Below are positions 47,625-57,422 of a DNA stretch of 64,000 bases, piece after piece (the stretch's first letter is position 1; each line of letters starts with the position of its first letter). Location of the stretch: contig JAYXKI010000001.1 in assembly GCA_037892935.1 (NCBI GenBank), positions 3,844,001 through 3,908,000 on the forward strand, read 5' to 3'. The stretch comes from Phlebopus portentosus. Taxonomy: Eukaryota > Basidiomycota > Agaricomycetes > Boletales > Boletinellaceae. The notes below the pieces were generated by a model that ran no database searches, was not told the origin of the DNA, and was given only the letters and a program-made list of their open reading frames with translations. The position numbers and the translations under genes are program-made.

Positions 47625-49022
47625 ATGTCGACTGATCTTTTCAGAGACACGATGAGCTCCACACAAGATTTGATACGGCCTAATGAGCTTCCTCCTTTTT
47701 CTCCAGTCGTCTACAAACCACAAGTCAAGTATTCATACACATTCGATACGGAGTATTCTCGGGACCCCGCGCGAATACGTGCCGTGTTCGATGAGCTCGT
47801 TGCGAAGACCAAGGAACTGAACTTGTGCAGGCCGGACGTACCAGTTGCCAAACGACGAGCGCGGAACCTCGGATTGAAGGTCAATATCGAGCAGGCAAAG
47901 GGTCTACACTGGCGTTCAATCCAGGCCCGACGTCCGGTTGTCCTGACTGCGGGCCCGATCAGTCCTCCACGCACGCCACGACGTCCTGCCACGGACTACC
48001 CGTCAGCCGAACAGTCAGTTTATGTCGTTTACATCCTCGAAATGGCGAGAGTTAATCTTAGGTGACTTAGGCTTTGCCTTAAAAATACGATTGACGCCCA
48101 GAGAAAGCAGAACTATGCCGAGGCTTGTCGGTGGTCTTACCTTGCGGAGCGAGAACGTACAATCCGTAAATGGGAGGCAGAGCAAGCAATCGCTTTTCGA
48201 GCTAGACAAGCTCTTGACCTACACTCGACTGTTGCTCGTCATCAAGAGCCACGGACAACAGTACCAGGTAACAGGGAGCTAGAATGGGAGAAACCGCTTT
48301 CTTCTTCAGAATCCACGGCATGGTTGGGAGAAGACTCGCGCATGTTTACGGATTCATCTCATGCTAGCGAGTCTCGTTACCAAACCGTCATTGAGATGCC
48401 AGTTCATCCTATGGATCGATCGCAAAGCATTGAACCCGAGGCCACCAATAGTAATTACTTGGTACTTAGCCATGATCAGATGCAATCCTTCAACATACCT
48501 CACGGTAGCCACTCATCCATTTCGAGCGTCCGTCTGGCACGGAGTTCTTCGATTCAGCGCCATATACCTGCGACATCACTTAGATTGGCCCCGATGCCCC
48601 TGCGACCCAGGATTGATCATCATCCTCTTTCCTACCCAACCCCTCAAGCGACAAGGTTGTCCTACGTCCAACCGATAGATGTGTCAGCTCCAGGTGCTAT
48701 TCAAAATTCTTCGGACAATGCCGGTTATCCCGTCGGCCTCGGTCTGGACGGTTTGCCCTCTAGTCGAACAACTGTTTCTCTGCCGTCGACGGATCCGACA
48801 TCTCTTGTAGGTTTCAGGTATACTTTTGAGTGCCAGATTCTTATAATAAAAACAGGATCAGACATTCGACGACGACGAGTACTCGCTCAAGAAGCGCAGG
48901 TCAGAGGCTGAACACGTTGTTTCCCAAAGAGTACGTGACATATTGTATGGTCTGATTCAACAACTCAGTCCCTAACCTCCAGAATGAGCAGAGAAAGCTC
49001 CGATAGACGTCTGACATGTTAA
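47625..49022 (+). CDS. Unrecognised basic, proline/serine-rich protein
   Basis: I do not recognise this gene. It starts MSTDLFRDTMSSTQDLIRPN. The first exon (to about 48000) is basic, with FDTEYSRDPARIRAVFDELV, PVAKRRARNLGLKV and PRTPRRPATDYP. An intron (CCC|gtcagc ... gacttag|GCTTTG) joins it to a helical, charged segment: DAQRKQNYAEACRWSYLAER, TIRKWEAEQAIAFRARQALD. After that comes a long Ser/Pro-rich region, then a late exon with DQTFDDDEYSLKKRRSEAEH, an acidic patch beside a nuclear-localisation-like KKRR. The end (stop at 49020-49022) depends on a last short intron and is uncertain. The helix plus disordered tail suggests a nuclear regulatory or scaffold protein, but that is a guess. It borders the transposon island. 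Confidence 0.55.
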
Positions 49023-49483
49023 ACGAGAGGATAAAGTCTTACGCATATTTATGACTTGCAACACCAACGTCCTTAGTATAACGTTTTTTGTTTTGCTTTG
49101 TTTTTCAACCACTCCCGGATTTATCATTGTAGCTATACCATATTTCTGATCTTATCGGCACGGGTTATACGTAACACATATCTTAAGTATCTTCACGGAG
49201 CAATGTATTGATTTGAGTATAAAGAATTCGACTTGGATCTACATTACATACTTCCGTCTCTACCTGTTACCACCATCACTTATGGTACCCTATCTTACTT
49301 TACTGTAAGATGGGCCATTGTCCTTCAGGGCATTCGGACAGGCTGTATAAACCCTGTACCAGGCAGGCTGGTCAAAACCTGCACCCAACACCCTTGAGAG
49401 GGGGCCATTTTCTCAGTTTCCAGTCTGGAATACCAAAAGTGGACCCCACACTCATTTTCTACTATTGTATGGAATTCTCTGAT
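49023..49483. other. Gap before the palindromic element, possible retroelement relic
   Basis: 461 bp, AT-rich. At about 49318-49411 the sequence (CATTCGGACAGGCTGTATAA ... GCTGGTCA ... CCTTGAGAGGGGGCCA) weakly resembles the 3' end of the chromovirus interior, up to its polypurine tract at 56151. It could be a relic of a related element. A small hairpin (ATCTTAC ... GTAAGAT) lies at about 49292-49311. No gene. Confidence 0.35.
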
Positions 49484-50033
49484 AAGTTTCTAAATTCACT
49501 GTTTGATTTATGATTTTATATTTTAACCTGAATGAAAGAAATTGGTGTATAATTGACCTCAAAATGATAAAAACTAGCAATTTTGAGCATATTCCTCTCC
49601 TCAAAATTTTACTGACCTCAGAATTAGCTGTACAGCTCCCCAGCCCAGCCCAAAATGATAAGATTACTTTAGAATGAATTTACAGACTGAATCTAAACCA
49701 AGTTGTGTACTGAATATCTCTTTGAGACACCTCTAAATTACCCAAAATCAGTTATTTTCCCCTGAGCTCTCCCTAGGAAAATTTCTTCTAGGCTAGATTA
49801 ATACATGTAAAACTATGATAATTGCATTAGATGATATCTGAGTACTATGTAGAGCTTCAGACCCTGCTAGTGAGATAGGAAGATACTGACTAGAATGATA
49901 CTATATGTCTGAACCAGCTGTTCAGTCCAGCTCACTAGCAGGGTCTGAAGCTCTGCATAGTACTCAGATATCATCTAATGCAATTATCATAGTTTTACAT
50001 GTATTAATCTAGCCTAGAAGAAATTTTCCTGGG

Positions 50034-50038
50034 GTCTG
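50034..50038. repeat. Target-site duplication, left copy (GTCTG)
   Basis: Five bases directly before the left LTR, repeated exactly after the right LTR. Five bp is the usual Ty3/gypsy duplication. The match shows the two LTRs belong to a single insertion. Confidence 0.9.
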
Positions 50039-50399
50039 TGTAAGGACTCGAACATTTTCCTTTTCTTTTCTTATGTCATCATTTGTTTTAATATTCTTTT
50101 TCCTTTTCTTTTATTTTTCTTATGCGCTTATTTATCCATTTGCCAGAACATTTCACAATGTTCTATCACACTCACTAATCATCCCATTCCTTGTCATGTG
50201 ACTTCCCATTAAAGTAGACCTTTCCCACACTCAAAGTCTATATAAGTAGATAGTTTGACTTTTTCGTCCCTTGTCTTTCTATTCTACTTACCTTCACTGC
50301 AACATAGCGTGCGTAAAGCCCAGCAACCCGTGTTAGCCAGTTGTTTGTTGTTATGTTGGCCGCCTCGAGATCGACGCCCGTTAGTCTTGCCGCCTAACA
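50039..50399 (+). repeat. Left (5') LTR, 361 bp, with TATA box
   Basis: Begins TGTAAGGACTC and ends CGCCTAACA, giving TG...CA borders. A TATA box (TATATAAG, 50239-50246) is followed about 30 bp later by GTCTTTCTATT (50273-50283), the likely RNA start. Compared with the right LTR there are about 17 differences, all transitions, and no indels. Confidence 0.95.
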
Positions 50400-50400
50400 T

Positions 50401-50411
50401 AATAGAAAGAC
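50401..50411 (+). other. Primer-binding site, probable self-priming (Tf1 type)
   Basis: AATAGAAAGAC lies one base after the left LTR. It does not look like a usual tRNA 3' end complement, but it is the exact reverse complement of GTCTTTCTATT at 50273-50283 in the LTR, about 34 bp after the start of the TATA box. In Tf1 the first 11 nt of the RNA fold back on the primer site in just this way. Confidence 0.7.
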
Positions 50412-50724
50412 CTACTCTCGAACCCATAGTTTAACCACTTGTTCGTCGCTACTCCACACAGGAGACACATCGACGGTCGACGACCGCACCCATCCTGGAT
50501 TTATCCGAGTGACCCCTATCTTGCCCGTCAAGATCTGACTGACTTTGACGTGTCCCGATAGTCCCCGAAACAATTAATCAATCCTCTAATTGTGGTGCTC
50601 CGAATCACCCTTCTGTGGAACTCGCATCAGACGTTCTCTTGAGTGACTCATAAAGTCCAATTATCATCAGGCATCTCATTTGTCATCTACCTCAGTGCCT
50701 TCTGATTAGTCATTAATTTTAAAG

Positions 50725-52302
50725 ATGAGCCGGTCATCCAAAGTTGGTCCCGTCCAAACGCCATCCCGATCCTCGTTCTACCCCCGGCCTATCAAGGTGG
50801 ATCTAACTGACGATCAGTGGGCAGCCCTCCCAACAAACACTAGGTGGAGCGTATCGTGAGGACAGTATATCGTCAAGTCGGGTGATCAAACCTTCGTTGC
50901 TTGGTGGGACGAGGCTGCAAAGAAGTGATACTCTACCAGAGGGGACAAGTCCCAATATTAGAGAGCGAAGCAAGAGGGTGACATAGACAATCCCGCACCC
51001 CCTACCCTCACACGATTAACGGCTCCATTACCAGGGCCATCAACATCGACAGGCCGGACGTCAGCTCCACCCATAGCACCTTTGTTGCCTTTCACCAAAC
51101 CACAAGAGCCTGCTCTGCTCATACCAACAGACGAAGAACAGGAGGACGAAGAAGAAGAGCAAGAGATGTCACTGTCGAAAGAATTGATAACAGACCTCGC
51201 TACAGCGATTGTGCTAGCACTCCAGGCAGCAGGAGAAGGCACGGGCCAAGGATCGAAGTCGAACAAGGTTCATGTTGCCAAGCCCCGAGACTTTGACGGT
51301 GAGCACAGATATGTTGACTTCAAATGAGAGCTGCGCCTGTATGTTTATGCGTCAGAGTCGGAGTTCAGGATGAGCAAAGCAAAGATCATGTTCGCTTTAT
51401 TATATATGAAGAGCAGTGCTGCTGCGAGCTGGGCGAAAAGCTACACGAGCAGCGCAATCGACGAACATGGTAGGATAGCGTTCAAGGACACTTGGGACAC
51501 TTTTCTAAAGAAGCTTGATACCTCGTTCGACGACCCGGCCCATTTCCAGAAAGCATTTGAATGACTCGACGCGATGTATCAGGGCGATCTCAATGCAGAT
51601 GAATTCTTCAACAAGTTTGACATTTGCCGAGTAGATGCTGGACTGGCTATGGAGGCTCACGACAAATGGTTGATGAGTCACCTCAAGAGGGCTCTAAACC
51701 CAAAGGTGGTCGAAGGTATCATGCGCCTACCTAACCAGCCGACAACGTATGAAGAATTCAAGAAGGCTGCGGTCAAGGTTGACAGGGTCGAGCGCCAGAT
51801 CAGAGATCTGATGGCCGAACGCCGGAGGAAGATGATCAGCTCGACGATCATGAAACCAGTGTTGCCACCATTGAAATGTCCAGCACCACCTCAACAAGTA
51901 GCCCGCCCCTTCGCTCCACCCGCCCAAGATTATCGCAACGTCACTGGAGTAACATATGGAGGCTTAGGTTAGCTGATGGACGTGATGATGAACCAGGCGT
52001 GCCGTACACGTGCTTGCTATAAGTGTGGTCAGGTAGGCCACTACTTTAAGGAATGTCCCCAAGGCCGTGAAGCGATACGTGCAATCATTGCGGCCTTTGT
52101 TCCAGCAGACAGAAAGGTGCTCTTTGAGGAACTCAGCCAAGCAAAGGAATCCTCCTTCGAAGAAGTTGACGACATCAATGTACGAGTGGTACCCACTGAG
52201 CTGGAAGAACTTGTAGAAGGCGAGGGTTTTCCAGAAGACCAGACATAGATGTCGGAACGACTGGTCAATTACCTAAAGGATTCTTTTTATTGGACTCGTT
52301 AA
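50725..52302 (+). pseudogene. Decayed gag of the chromovirus
   Basis: Frame begins MSRSSKVGPVQTPSRSSFYP at 50725. The capsid region is recognisable (KVHVAKPRDFDGEHRYVDF; SAAASWAKSY; FDDPAHFQKAFE; MYQGDLNADEFFNKF). A zinc knuckle CYKCGQVGHYFKEC (CX2CX4HX4C) lies at 52015-52056. The frame is cut by stops at 50857, 50926, 50959, 51325, 51562, 51970 and 52246. Each is one transition away from CGA, CAG or TGG, so the parent frame was open. Between about 52250 and 52302 the reading frame changes to that of protease and reverse transcriptase. Confidence 0.92.
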
Positions 52303-55300
52303 AATATAATCATCCTGTTGTACAATACCAAGATGTGAATATCAGTGACGGTTTCACCCTTCAAAAACTCCTTACTGACGTGATACCTGATGAACCTGAA
52401 GCAGACAATGATGATTTCAACGTCTACACAGATTTGTTGGTTAGAAAAGTGAATGCGCAAGCAGGCAATTCAAACGAGCATAGTTTGGAAGAGCAGAATC
52501 AAACCACTATAAAAAATGAGGTTGAGGCGGAAGCACCTTACCGTGAGAATGTTGTTGCTCAGGCGAACGATACTGAAGCAGTATGAGATGTGGTTAGCAG
52601 ACGCGTGGCTGAGGTATGGTGCGAGGGCATAGTGGACGCAGATCAATTTGTCTGGAGGGCGGGAGGAAAAGAGTTGGACACCTTTGTTAGCATCGTACAT
52701 CCAAGGGTAGCGGGTGATGATGAAGTAGACTTGTCAAACCCTCTACTCGAAGAAGAAAACTTCATTGATGCTCATGCGCTAATTGACTCGGGATGCATGG
52801 GTTTATGTATCAACGAGGGTTTTGTCAAACGATATAGTTTCCCCACTCAAAGGTACATTCAACCTAGACCAGTCTTCAATGCTGATGGAACAAGCAATGA
52901 GGCTGGATTGATCAAGGAATATATAGTCGTACGAATGTGCTTTGAGAAACACAAGGAGAAGATTCGACTAGCGGTGACATCCTTAGCATCGAGCAACATC
53001 TTCCTTGGATATGACTGGTTGATGAGGCACAATCCTGAGATCAATTGGAGGTCGGGAACAGTCAAGTTCACGTGTTGCCCTGATGAATGTGAGTCGTCAC
53101 TATCGAGCGAGGAGATAGACGAAGAGTTTGTGAGGAATGTGCAGATGAAGGAGGCAGCAAAGTGGCCACCTTATCTGGAAGAATACATGGACGTCTTTAG
53201 TGAAGAATCGTTTGAGCGCCTACCAAACCATCGAATGTGGGACCATGCTATCGACTTGAAGCCAGATTTTAAGCCCAGTGATTGCAAGGTTTATCCATTG
53301 TCGCCGAAAGAACAAGAGGCGATGAAGGAGTTCATTGAAGAGAACCTAGCATCTGGACATATCCGACAGTCGAAATCCCCAATGGTGTCTCCATTCTTCT
53401 TTATCAAGAAGGAAGATGGGAGCTTACGAGCGATCCAAGACTATCGAAAGCTTAACGAAGGAATGGTTAAGAACAAATACCCATTGCCATTGATAAATGA
53501 GCTAATCGATAAGGTCAAGGATGCAAAATACATCACGAAGCTCGACGTTCGCTGGGGGTATTACAACATTTGGATTCATGAGGGCGATGAATGGAAGGCG
53601 GCATTTAGGATGAACTTAGGCTTATTCGAACCAACAGTCATGTTTTTCAGATTATGCAATGCGCCAGCGACATTCCAAGGCTTCATGAATGATATCTTTC
53701 AAGAAATGATTCATGAAGGTATCGTCATCATTTACCTCGATGACATCCTCATTTTCTCAAATGATTTGGAGGAACATTGCAAACACACTAAACGAGTCTT
53801 TGAGATCCTGTGTCAAAATGGACTTTTCCTAAAGCCGCAGAAATGTGAGTTCGAGGTTGATACAGTTAAGTATCTCAGACACATCATTGGTAATGGCGAG
53901 GTTCGAATAGACCCGAAAAAGACAACAGCGGTTCAGGAGTGGCCAATCCCGCGAAATGTTCACGAACTGCAACAATTCCTGGGACTAGGGAATTGGTTAC
54001 GACGCTTCATAAAGGATTATAGCTCTGTCATTAAACCATTGACGGCACTGACAGGCAAGGTGGAATGGAAGTGGGGAGAGGAAGAACAAAGAGCATTTGA
54101 AGGGTTGAAGAGTTGGTTGAGTAGTCCTCCAGTTCTAGCCATACCGAACGAGGAAGGTCCTTTCCGGGTCGAGGCAGACGCATCGGATTTTGCATCTAGA
54201 GGAGTGCTCCTTCAAAAACAAGATGACAAGTGGAAGGTAATAGCCTATCGATTGTCGACTTTCCTAGAGGCCGAACACAATTATGAGATCTATGACAAGA
54301 AGATGCTCGCAATCATACAAGCTCTCAAGGAATGGCGGCAGTACCTTCAAGGAGCCAAAAAAACCCTTCGAAGTGTGGACCGATCACACGAACCTGACAT
54401 ACTTCCGATCTCCTCAGAAGTTGAATCGTCGACAAGCTCATTGGCAGCTCAATTTAGCCGAGTTTGACTTCATGCTGGTGCACAAGCCAGGGAAGACGCT
54501 AGGCAAGGCAGACATATTGTCGCAACGAGCGGACTACAACAAGGGCGAACGGGATAATGAGGACGTCACATTCATTAGAGATGAATGGCTGGTCAGAGGA
54601 ACAGTGGAGATGTCAAGAGATGTGCTGATCAAAAAGATTCGAAAGGCACAGGCAGAGGTGAATGAGGAGGAGAGACCAACGAACTTAGTAGTCATAGATG
54701 GGTTGTAGAAAAAGAAGGTGATGGTTAAGCTCTCAACGATGAAGACAAAGAGGTTTCAAAACATTTTCGTACCGATGAGCATGAGGGAGGAAGTGATGAG
54801 GGAGTGTCACGACTTGACATTGGCAGGCCACCTAGGAGCAAACAAGACCATTGCACTAGCGAACAGAAGTTTCTGGTGGCCTAACATGTACGTCGATGTC
54901 AGGAATTATGTGCGAGGATGTGATCGTTGTCAGCAAATGAAGGCTCTCAGAACAACAAGAGCAAAGGTTTTGCACCCTAACAAGGTACCAGCGGCACCAT
55001 GGCAGGTTGTCACGGTCGACCTGATTGGAGAGTTGCCGGAGTCAAATGGATTTAACACAATTTGTGTGGTAGTTGATCGCTTCAGCAAACAAATCCATGT
55101 GATACCAACGATGACAAAATTGACGGTGGAAGGAATGGCCAGGATTTACAGGGACCATGTCTTCCAGTTGCACAGTTTACCTCGAAAGATCATCCACAAC
55201 CAAGGAGTACAGTTCGATGTGAAGATGATGAGGGAGTTGTACAAACTCCTTCACATCAAAGGCAATCTATCAACAGCGTACCACCCTCAAACAGATGGGC

Positions 55301-56079
55301 AAACAGAACAAGTCAATCAGGAACTCGAACAGTACCTTCGACTATACATCAATCATCAACAATTGGACTGGGTGGACTGGTTAGCTCTTGCAGAGTTTGC
55401 GCACAACAATCGCAAATATTCGGCGACCAAACTATCACCCTTCTTCGTCAACACGGGACAACACCCTTCAGGCTTTACGGACGTTGGAATGACTTCGTCC
55501 AATCTATCGGCAGAAGAGTTTGCCAAACATGTCAAGGGAATACACGAACTCACTCAGGCCAATCTGACCCAGGCCAATGAAGATATGAAGCGCTTTTATG
55601 ATCGTCACGCTGGAAAGTCGGTAGTCTATGAAATGGGACAAAAGGTCTTCTTGGATGGTCAAAACATAAAGACGATCCGACCGACGAAGAAGATGGATGA
55701 CAAATGGTTTGGCCCATTTGAGGTTATGGAAAAGGTGGGTGCGAGCGCATATAAGCTAAAGATCCCAAAGACATAGAAATATGTTCATCCCGTCTTTAAC
55801 GAGATCCTGCTTAAACCGGCCATTCAACCATCTTTCAAATCACAAAAGAAGCCGCCTCCACCCCCGCCAGTGATCATTGACGAACAGGAAGAGTATGAGG
55901 TTGAAGAAATACTCGACTCACGTCTACATCGAGGCAAGCTCCAATTTTTGGTCAAGTGGGTTGGATATGAGGAAGCGACATGGCAGCCAGAATCCGACGT
56001 CAAGGATAATGCGCAGGAATCAATTCAAGAATTCTATCGCAAACATCCTGGAGCTCTACGAAAGCTAACAATACCTTGA
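52290..56079 (+). pseudogene. Decayed pol (protease, RT, RNase H, integrase, chromodomain)
   Basis: Protease: AHALIDSGCMGLCINEGF (about 52771), with the DSG active site. Reverse transcriptase: QDYRKLNEGMVKNKYPLPLI, KLDVRWGYYN, and IIYLDDILIFS (YLDD at 53732-53743), followed by RNase H with EADASDFASRGVLLQ. An extra A in the run 54357-54363 shifts the frame. Integrase: HLGANKT-type HHCC zinc region ending CDRCQQ, then TVDLIGELP (first Asp). The second Asp is replaced: IIHNQGVQFD instead of the usual SDRGPQF. HPQTDGQTEQVNQELEQYL carries the Glu. Chromodomain at about 55894-56040 (YEVEEILDSRLHRGKLQFLV, KWVGYEEATWQPES). Stops at 52584, 54706 and 55774. Confidence 0.94.
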
Positions 56080-56150
56080 CAAAGCATACGGGCACTGTAT
56101 AGGTTCACATCGTCAGAAGGATTATGTGGTTGGTCAGGATGCCCAACCTT

Positions 56151-56163
56151 GAGAGGGGGGTGA
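56151..56163 (+). other. Polypurine tract of the chromovirus
   Basis: GAGAGGGGGGTGA directly precedes the right LTR. A purine-rich run in this place primes plus-strand DNA synthesis in LTR retroelements. Confidence 0.8.
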
Positions 56164-56524
56164 TGTAAGGACTCAAACATTTTCCTTTTCTTTTCTTATA
56201 TCATCATTCGTTTTAATATTCTTTTTCCTTTTCTTTTATTTTTCTTATGCGCTTATTTATCCATTTGTCAGAACATTTCATAATGTTCTATCACGCTCAC
56301 TAATCATCCCATTCCTTGTCATGTGACTTCCCATTAGAGTAGACCTTTCCTGCACTCGAAGTCTATATAAGTAGATAGTTTGACTTTTTCGTCCCTTGTC
56401 TTTCTATTCTACTTACCTTCACTGTAACATAGCGTGCGTAAAGCCTGGCAACCCGTGTTAGCCAGTTGTTTGTTGTTGTGTTGGCCACCTCGAGATCGAC
56501 GCCCGTTAGTCTCGCCACCTAACA
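56164..56524 (+). repeat. Right (3') LTR, 361 bp
   Basis: Same length and borders as the left LTR, from TGTAAGGACTC to CACCTAACA. The TATA box and the GTCTTTCTATT block are kept. At two places the left copy reads CA and the right TG, as expected if one ancestral CpG decayed on opposite strands in the two copies. Confidence 0.95.
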
Positions 56525-56529
56525 GTCTG
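56525..56529. repeat. Target-site duplication, right copy (GTCTG)
   Basis: Exact match of 50034-50038, immediately after the right LTR. Confidence 0.9.
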
Positions 56530-57046
56530 AGAGCTCAGGGAAAAATAACTGATTTTGAGTAATTTAGAGGTGTCTCAAACTGAGATATTCAGTACACAAC
56601 TTGGTTTAGATTCAGTCTGTAAATTCATTCTAAAGTAATCTTATCATTTTGGGCTGGGCTGGGGAGCTGTACAGCCAATTCTGAGATCAGGAAAATATTC
56701 TTTGAGGAGAGGAATATGCTTAAAATTGCTAGTCTTTATTGTTTTAAGGTCAATTGTGCACCGATTTCTTTCATTCAAGTTGGAATACAAAATCATAAAT
56801 CAAAAAATGAATTTAGAAACTTAGATCACACAAAACGGACAAGTATTAGGTGAGATATAATTTATATTGTGTCTTAAGATCTAGGAGGAGCCAAAAATGG
56901 CAAAACATCACATGTGACAATACTTCTGAAAAAGGCAGTAAAGCTGGGTTGTGATCAAAAAATAAAACAGACCAGACTGGATAGTGGTGCACTTTGATGT
57001 CCTCTTTATGAGATCTGAGAGTGGCTTTGGTAATAAATTGATAGTA

Positions 57047-57243
57047 CAGGTGGGTACATTAAGTCTTTGGCACCCTCTATCTATGGAAGGTGATTTGCAT
57101 GCCTTCTTGGGAAACAAACAACTGTGAAATGAAATGAGGTGATCCCTCATCTTCAGGTGCTATCCGACCCTTATGACACCATATAAAGCATGCAAATCCT
57201 CCTTCCTAAAGCAGGGGTGCTGAAGACTTAATGTACCCACCTG
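57047..57243. mobile_element. MITE, Tc1/mariner-like, 197 bp, TA target duplication
   Basis: Inverted repeats start CAGGTGGGTACATTAAGTCT at 57047 and at 57243 on the opposite strand, continuing imperfectly for about 50 bp to GATTTGCATGC. TA flanks both ends (57045-57046 and 57244-57245). No coding capacity. The ends (CAGGTGG...GGCACCC) and the TATGGAAGGTGAT block match the 449-bp element at 34776, so the two are related families. The stretch 56824-57046 before it holds no gene. It ends 179 bp before the aminopeptidase start. Confidence 0.88.
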
Positions 57244-57422
57244 TAGAAGGGCCAAAGGAGATTTCTTTTATCATGCTGGTAATCAGCTGAATACTATCAG
57301 ATGTAACCAAGGGGGATCTAGGAGATTGGCTAATTACTGTATGAAAGGACTGTAATACTTCCGTCGATCTTGATCGAGTAACGCCGATCAACGCATTCTA
57401 CTTTTGACCTTGAACTACCATC

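Larger units (their letters stand above)
50039..56524 (+). mobile_element. Full-length Ty3/gypsy chromovirus LTR retrotransposon, inactivated
   Basis: 6486 bp, two 361-bp LTRs (TGTAAGG ... CCTAACA) with 5-bp target duplication GTCTG (50034-50038, 56525-56529). Order: LTR, primer site, gag with zinc knuckle, protease, reverse transcriptase, RNase H, integrase, chromodomain, polypurine tract, LTR. That order and the chromodomain place it in the chromoviruses. The primer site complements a stretch in the LTR near the expected RNA start, as in Tf1/sushi elements that prime themselves. It is broken by ten in-frame stops, two frame changes and a changed integrase active site, so it cannot move without help. 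Confidence 0.96.
49484..56823. repeat. Imperfect palindromic (foldback) element, split by an LTR retrotransposon
   Basis: The left arm 49484-49874 (391 bp) reappears in reverse complement as 49931-50038 plus 56525-56823, with a 56-bp loop at 49875-49930. Matching blocks include AATACATGTAAAACTATGAT / its complement near the centre, GCTCCCCAGCCCAGCCCAAA, and ATTTACAGACTGAATCTAAA further out. The inner arm is nearly perfect; the outer part has more changes, largely transitions. The retrotransposon at 50039-56524 interrupts the right arm. Without it the element is about 0.85 kb. No coding potential, and no clear target duplication at its outer ends. It may be a nonautonomous DNA transposon with long inverted repeats. 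Confidence 0.88.

Noticed and set aside
50725..55776. Programmed stop-codon readthrough or a variant code to explain the many in-frame stops of gag-pol
   Set aside because: Ten stops of two kinds plus two frame changes and integrase active-site loss point to decay. No neighbouring gene uses stops as sense codons.
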